From assembly GCF_047511655.1 (NCBI RefSeq), contig NC_133391.1, forward strand, positions 109,839,384 to 109,903,383: a stretch of 64,000 bases of DNA, read 5' to 3'. Origin of the DNA: Castor canadensis (Eukaryota; Chordata; Mammalia; Rodentia; Castoridae). The position numbers were made by a program, and so were the translations under genes. The notes under the pieces are model-generated. The model saw only the letters and a list, made by a program, of their open reading frames with translations. It made no database searches and was not told the origin of the DNA. Of the stretch, positions 61,299-64,000 are shown one piece after another (positions within the stretch are counted from its first letter, which is position 1; each line of letters starts with the position of its first letter).

Positions 61299-64000
61299 TT
61301 TGGAAGACTGTTGTTATCTCATAGAACGGTCCAGATAGCCAGTAAACCAAGGAGCGAGGAGAGAACTTCTGGTCCACACTGATACAGGACAATAGGCCTT
61401 GTCCCCACCAAGATTTACACAGTGGCAGAGTCTTCATATATTGGAGACGGTTTCAAATGCTGAACAACCAGCAAAGCAACAAATTTGCATCCCAAATGCC
61501 TAATCATTAATGCTTTCTCATTCTCCTCAATGAGTTCAGGTAGATAGTAAAGATGTGCATACATGAAAAGTGGAAATCAAATCAGAGAAGGAATTTGGAG
61601 ACGTGTAACAGAGTAAAACACACACACAAAAAGGAAAACATTATCTCTATAATAGTGATGACAATATAATCATATTTGTAAGACATTTGTCCTGACTCTA
61701 CACAAAACCCTGAGTCAATGAGCTATTCTCTTATTCTCAGACCCCAGATGTACTAGAAGCAAATATATGTTAAATGGACAGAAACATTTATTTATTCAGT
61801 TCCCCTGCATACACACATCCCAAGAATAACAATGAAACTCCCTCAAAACATATGGAACTCTCCTGCCAGATAACCTTTTAACAATCACTATTAAACAAAA
61901 CAGACATTTGGGGCAAAGCTTGTCTGATTCTACCTCTAGTCTCTTGATTTCTGTAATCTTTCTAAATGTGACTTTGGTCAGTCATATGTTTGGCAGTGTC
62001 CAGAGTTAACATGAACAACATGACTGGTAAAGATGTATAGACAAAAAAGTGAGCCGTTTCTCAGATAACCAGTCACCACACATCCTTCAGAGGTTCATAG
62101 ATGGACTGGTTCACAGATATACTCCAGAAAAAGGACATTGCCCTTGTTGAAAACAACCTTGGTTGAGGGAATAAATGTTTCAGATTCACCTGCCAAACAA
62201 AATTGCCCAGTTAATTGTTTAGAGCAGCCACAGGAGATACTGGCTTTTCGGCACCTAGAGTGTAGCAATCAAAATTCCCCGTGGGAAACTGAGTTCAGAT
62301 GTAGTCCCTCCCACGACCACCACCCTGACAGGACAAGGCCCACCTAAGTTGTTTCTGGAGTGAGTTCCAGTTCCATTCATTGGAAAAAGCTGGCTAGGCT
62401 TAGAGACAGGCCAGTCGTTATAGTGCTTGTATACGGGAAAAGGGCCTCATGAGAGGGCTGCATGTTACACATAAGCTGCAATTGCTACTACTATTGGTGA
62501 CCATATACTATATTGATTTTTCCAGATAACAGTCTTCAAGAGGACTCTTGCAAGATGCAAACTGTCCATCATAACTTTATAATCACTAAGCAGCATCTTA
62601 AACAGCTTCTATCTTATTAGTTCATTGTATATGAAGATTTGAACAAAAAGAAAATAAAGCATCTAGTTTGGCCTGGCCCTCAAAATGCAGATGTATACTC
62701 AATATATATCTGAAATTTGCTTTATCAAATAAAAAATTTTGATTTCATTGAATTCAACAAAAATGGACTTCCTCTTTCTGTAGAAGTCAGATGCCTGCAT
62801 TCAACACTAGCTCTTTTATGGTGATTGTAAGTGTTCAAGTGATATGTAGTTAGCATAACTTTTCTGTACTGTACCTTCTTGGAGTACCAACTCAACTTAT
62901 TTTGCTGATTCTTCCAGGTGATGATGACACTTGACTAACTAAGCAAACAAATTCTTTCCCTCAGGTATTTAAAATCTAGTTTAGCAATACAGTGAGGCTT
63001 GGAATAAGTAGAGTTAAAATGTACTAATGGTAGTACTCTGGTGAAATAATCATGAAAGCCTTCCAAATCTTCTAGTAACTTTTCTACTCCATTCCTTCCG
63101 TTAATTTTCTTCTTTTTTCTTTAAATTAACTAAACTCCATTCCTGTTACTGAAACTAAAATAGTGATATTAAACATACTCCCTTTGGAGGAAGACTATTT
63201 CAAGACGTGCAAACTCTCCAGAGACTCTTACAATATCCAGAGAATCTAGGAAGAACTCACTGTCAAGTGCCCTCCTGTCAGGATCTCCTAAGATAAGTAG
63301 TTGCTGAATGTTTTTCATCTTCTTGCTAGGACAAGGACAAGTAGATAAAGTTAAGCAACAGCTTAGTGATGCTTTTAAATACTGGAAAACACAAGACTTG
63401 TCAAAAGTGTTATCTATCTCTTCTTGAAAAGTCATAATTATGCTTTTTATTTGTCAAACACTTTCTGAATGTTCAACTTCTTTCACAAAAAGAGAGTTCC
63501 TGGAAGGTCCCTCGGCATCTCCAGATGTTTCTAGATAAACCAGAGGTCACCTTTCTATAATGAGAAACAACATCAGAGGATGCTTACACTTCCTGCCAGC
63601 TTGCTTTGAAAATCCCTCCACTCACCAAATGATCTTTTGATATAACAGACTGGCAGAAACCATTTCATTCTGCCACTCCAAGAGCTTCATTAAATTAGTG
63701 GTAATTAAGATCACAGAAATGGTTTAATCACTTGTCTTTTTATCCCCTATTCCTGGGTGTAATGCCTAATTGAAGTATAACCCACAAGAGAAAAAGAAGA
63801 AGGGAAAAAGATTTATGAAGTTTTTTGATGGTTGCTAAACTCAAAGAATTTTACAAGGCACTTTAATCAGAGTTAAGATTTGAGTTCTCACAGTGTCAGG
63901 AACTGTGCTGAAAATTTCCAGTGCATTATCTCCTAGTCCAGGAACCTACCTAGTAGGATTGGTATAATGATTATTATGTTCATAGAAGATGAAAATGAAG
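61299..64000. other. intergenic, no gene recognised; MIR-like trace at the right edge
   Basis: Unique sequence. The 88-codon minus-strand frame at 63,169-63,435 and the 69-codon plus-strand frame at 62,138-62,347 have no motif or splice context that I recognise. About 63,890-64,000 ('gtcaggaactgtgctgaaaa', 'cagtgcattatctcctagtc') resembles reverse MIR cut by the window edge. Confidence 0.45.

Noticed and set aside
60446..61437. Minus-strand frames of 80 and 109 codons with Ser/Pro-rich stretches
   Set aside because: They come from the complement of the G-rich tract in the L1 3' UTR.

Overview
This window looks like a stretch of mammalian, rodent-type nuclear genome. It is AT-rich, has one CpG-rich island, and is dominated by introns and interspersed repeats. 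The commonest young SINE is a composite of a 7SL-like part (gives 'cctgtaatcc') joined to a tRNA/ID-like part (gives 'gcctagcaagtgtgag' and 'gttcaaaccccagtactg'). This type, together with a young LINE-1 family, best fits a castorimorph rodent, most likely beaver (Castor). The species call is an inference from memory of the SINE; the mammalian assignment is secure.

Two real genes are visible, arranged head to head around a CpG island at about 29,060-29,640. On the minus strand is XRCC4, a DNA double-strand-break repair factor. Its first coding exon is at 6,940-7,088, its non-coding first exon probably lies in the island, and every later exon lies beyond the left edge. On the plus strand is TMEM167A (KISH-A). 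It is complete, in four coding exons (29,395-29,397; 39,779-39,888; 42,875-42,909; 48,245-48,315) that encode 72 residues. The order XRCC4(-)/TMEM167A(+) matches the conserved mammalian head-to-head pair.

Layout: 1-2,010 is a rearranged LINE-1 cluster; 1-6,939 is XRCC4 intron 2; 7,089 to about 29,100 is XRCC4 intron 1, with old L1, LTR, L2/MIR and SINE copies. The shared promoter is at about 29,060-29,640. The TMEM167A introns run from 29,398 to 48,244 and hold an MLT1-like LTR, a Tigger-type DNA transposon and L1 pieces. The TMEM167A 3' UTR starts at 48,316; its true end is uncertain. From roughly 52-53 kb to the right edge the DNA appears intergenic. Its main feature is a young L1 insertion at 59,288-61,285 with two tandem 3' ends enclosed by one target-site duplication.

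I found no CRISPR array, operon, rRNA, functional tRNA or obviously new system. Apart from the L1 reading frame and the exons above, I regard the short open frames as chance AT-rich ORFs or repeat shadows. The points most worth a second look are the spliced upstream ORF overlapping the TMEM167A start, the compound L1 insertion, the +/-/+ L1 arrangement at the left end and a roughly 260-bp repeat family I could not name.
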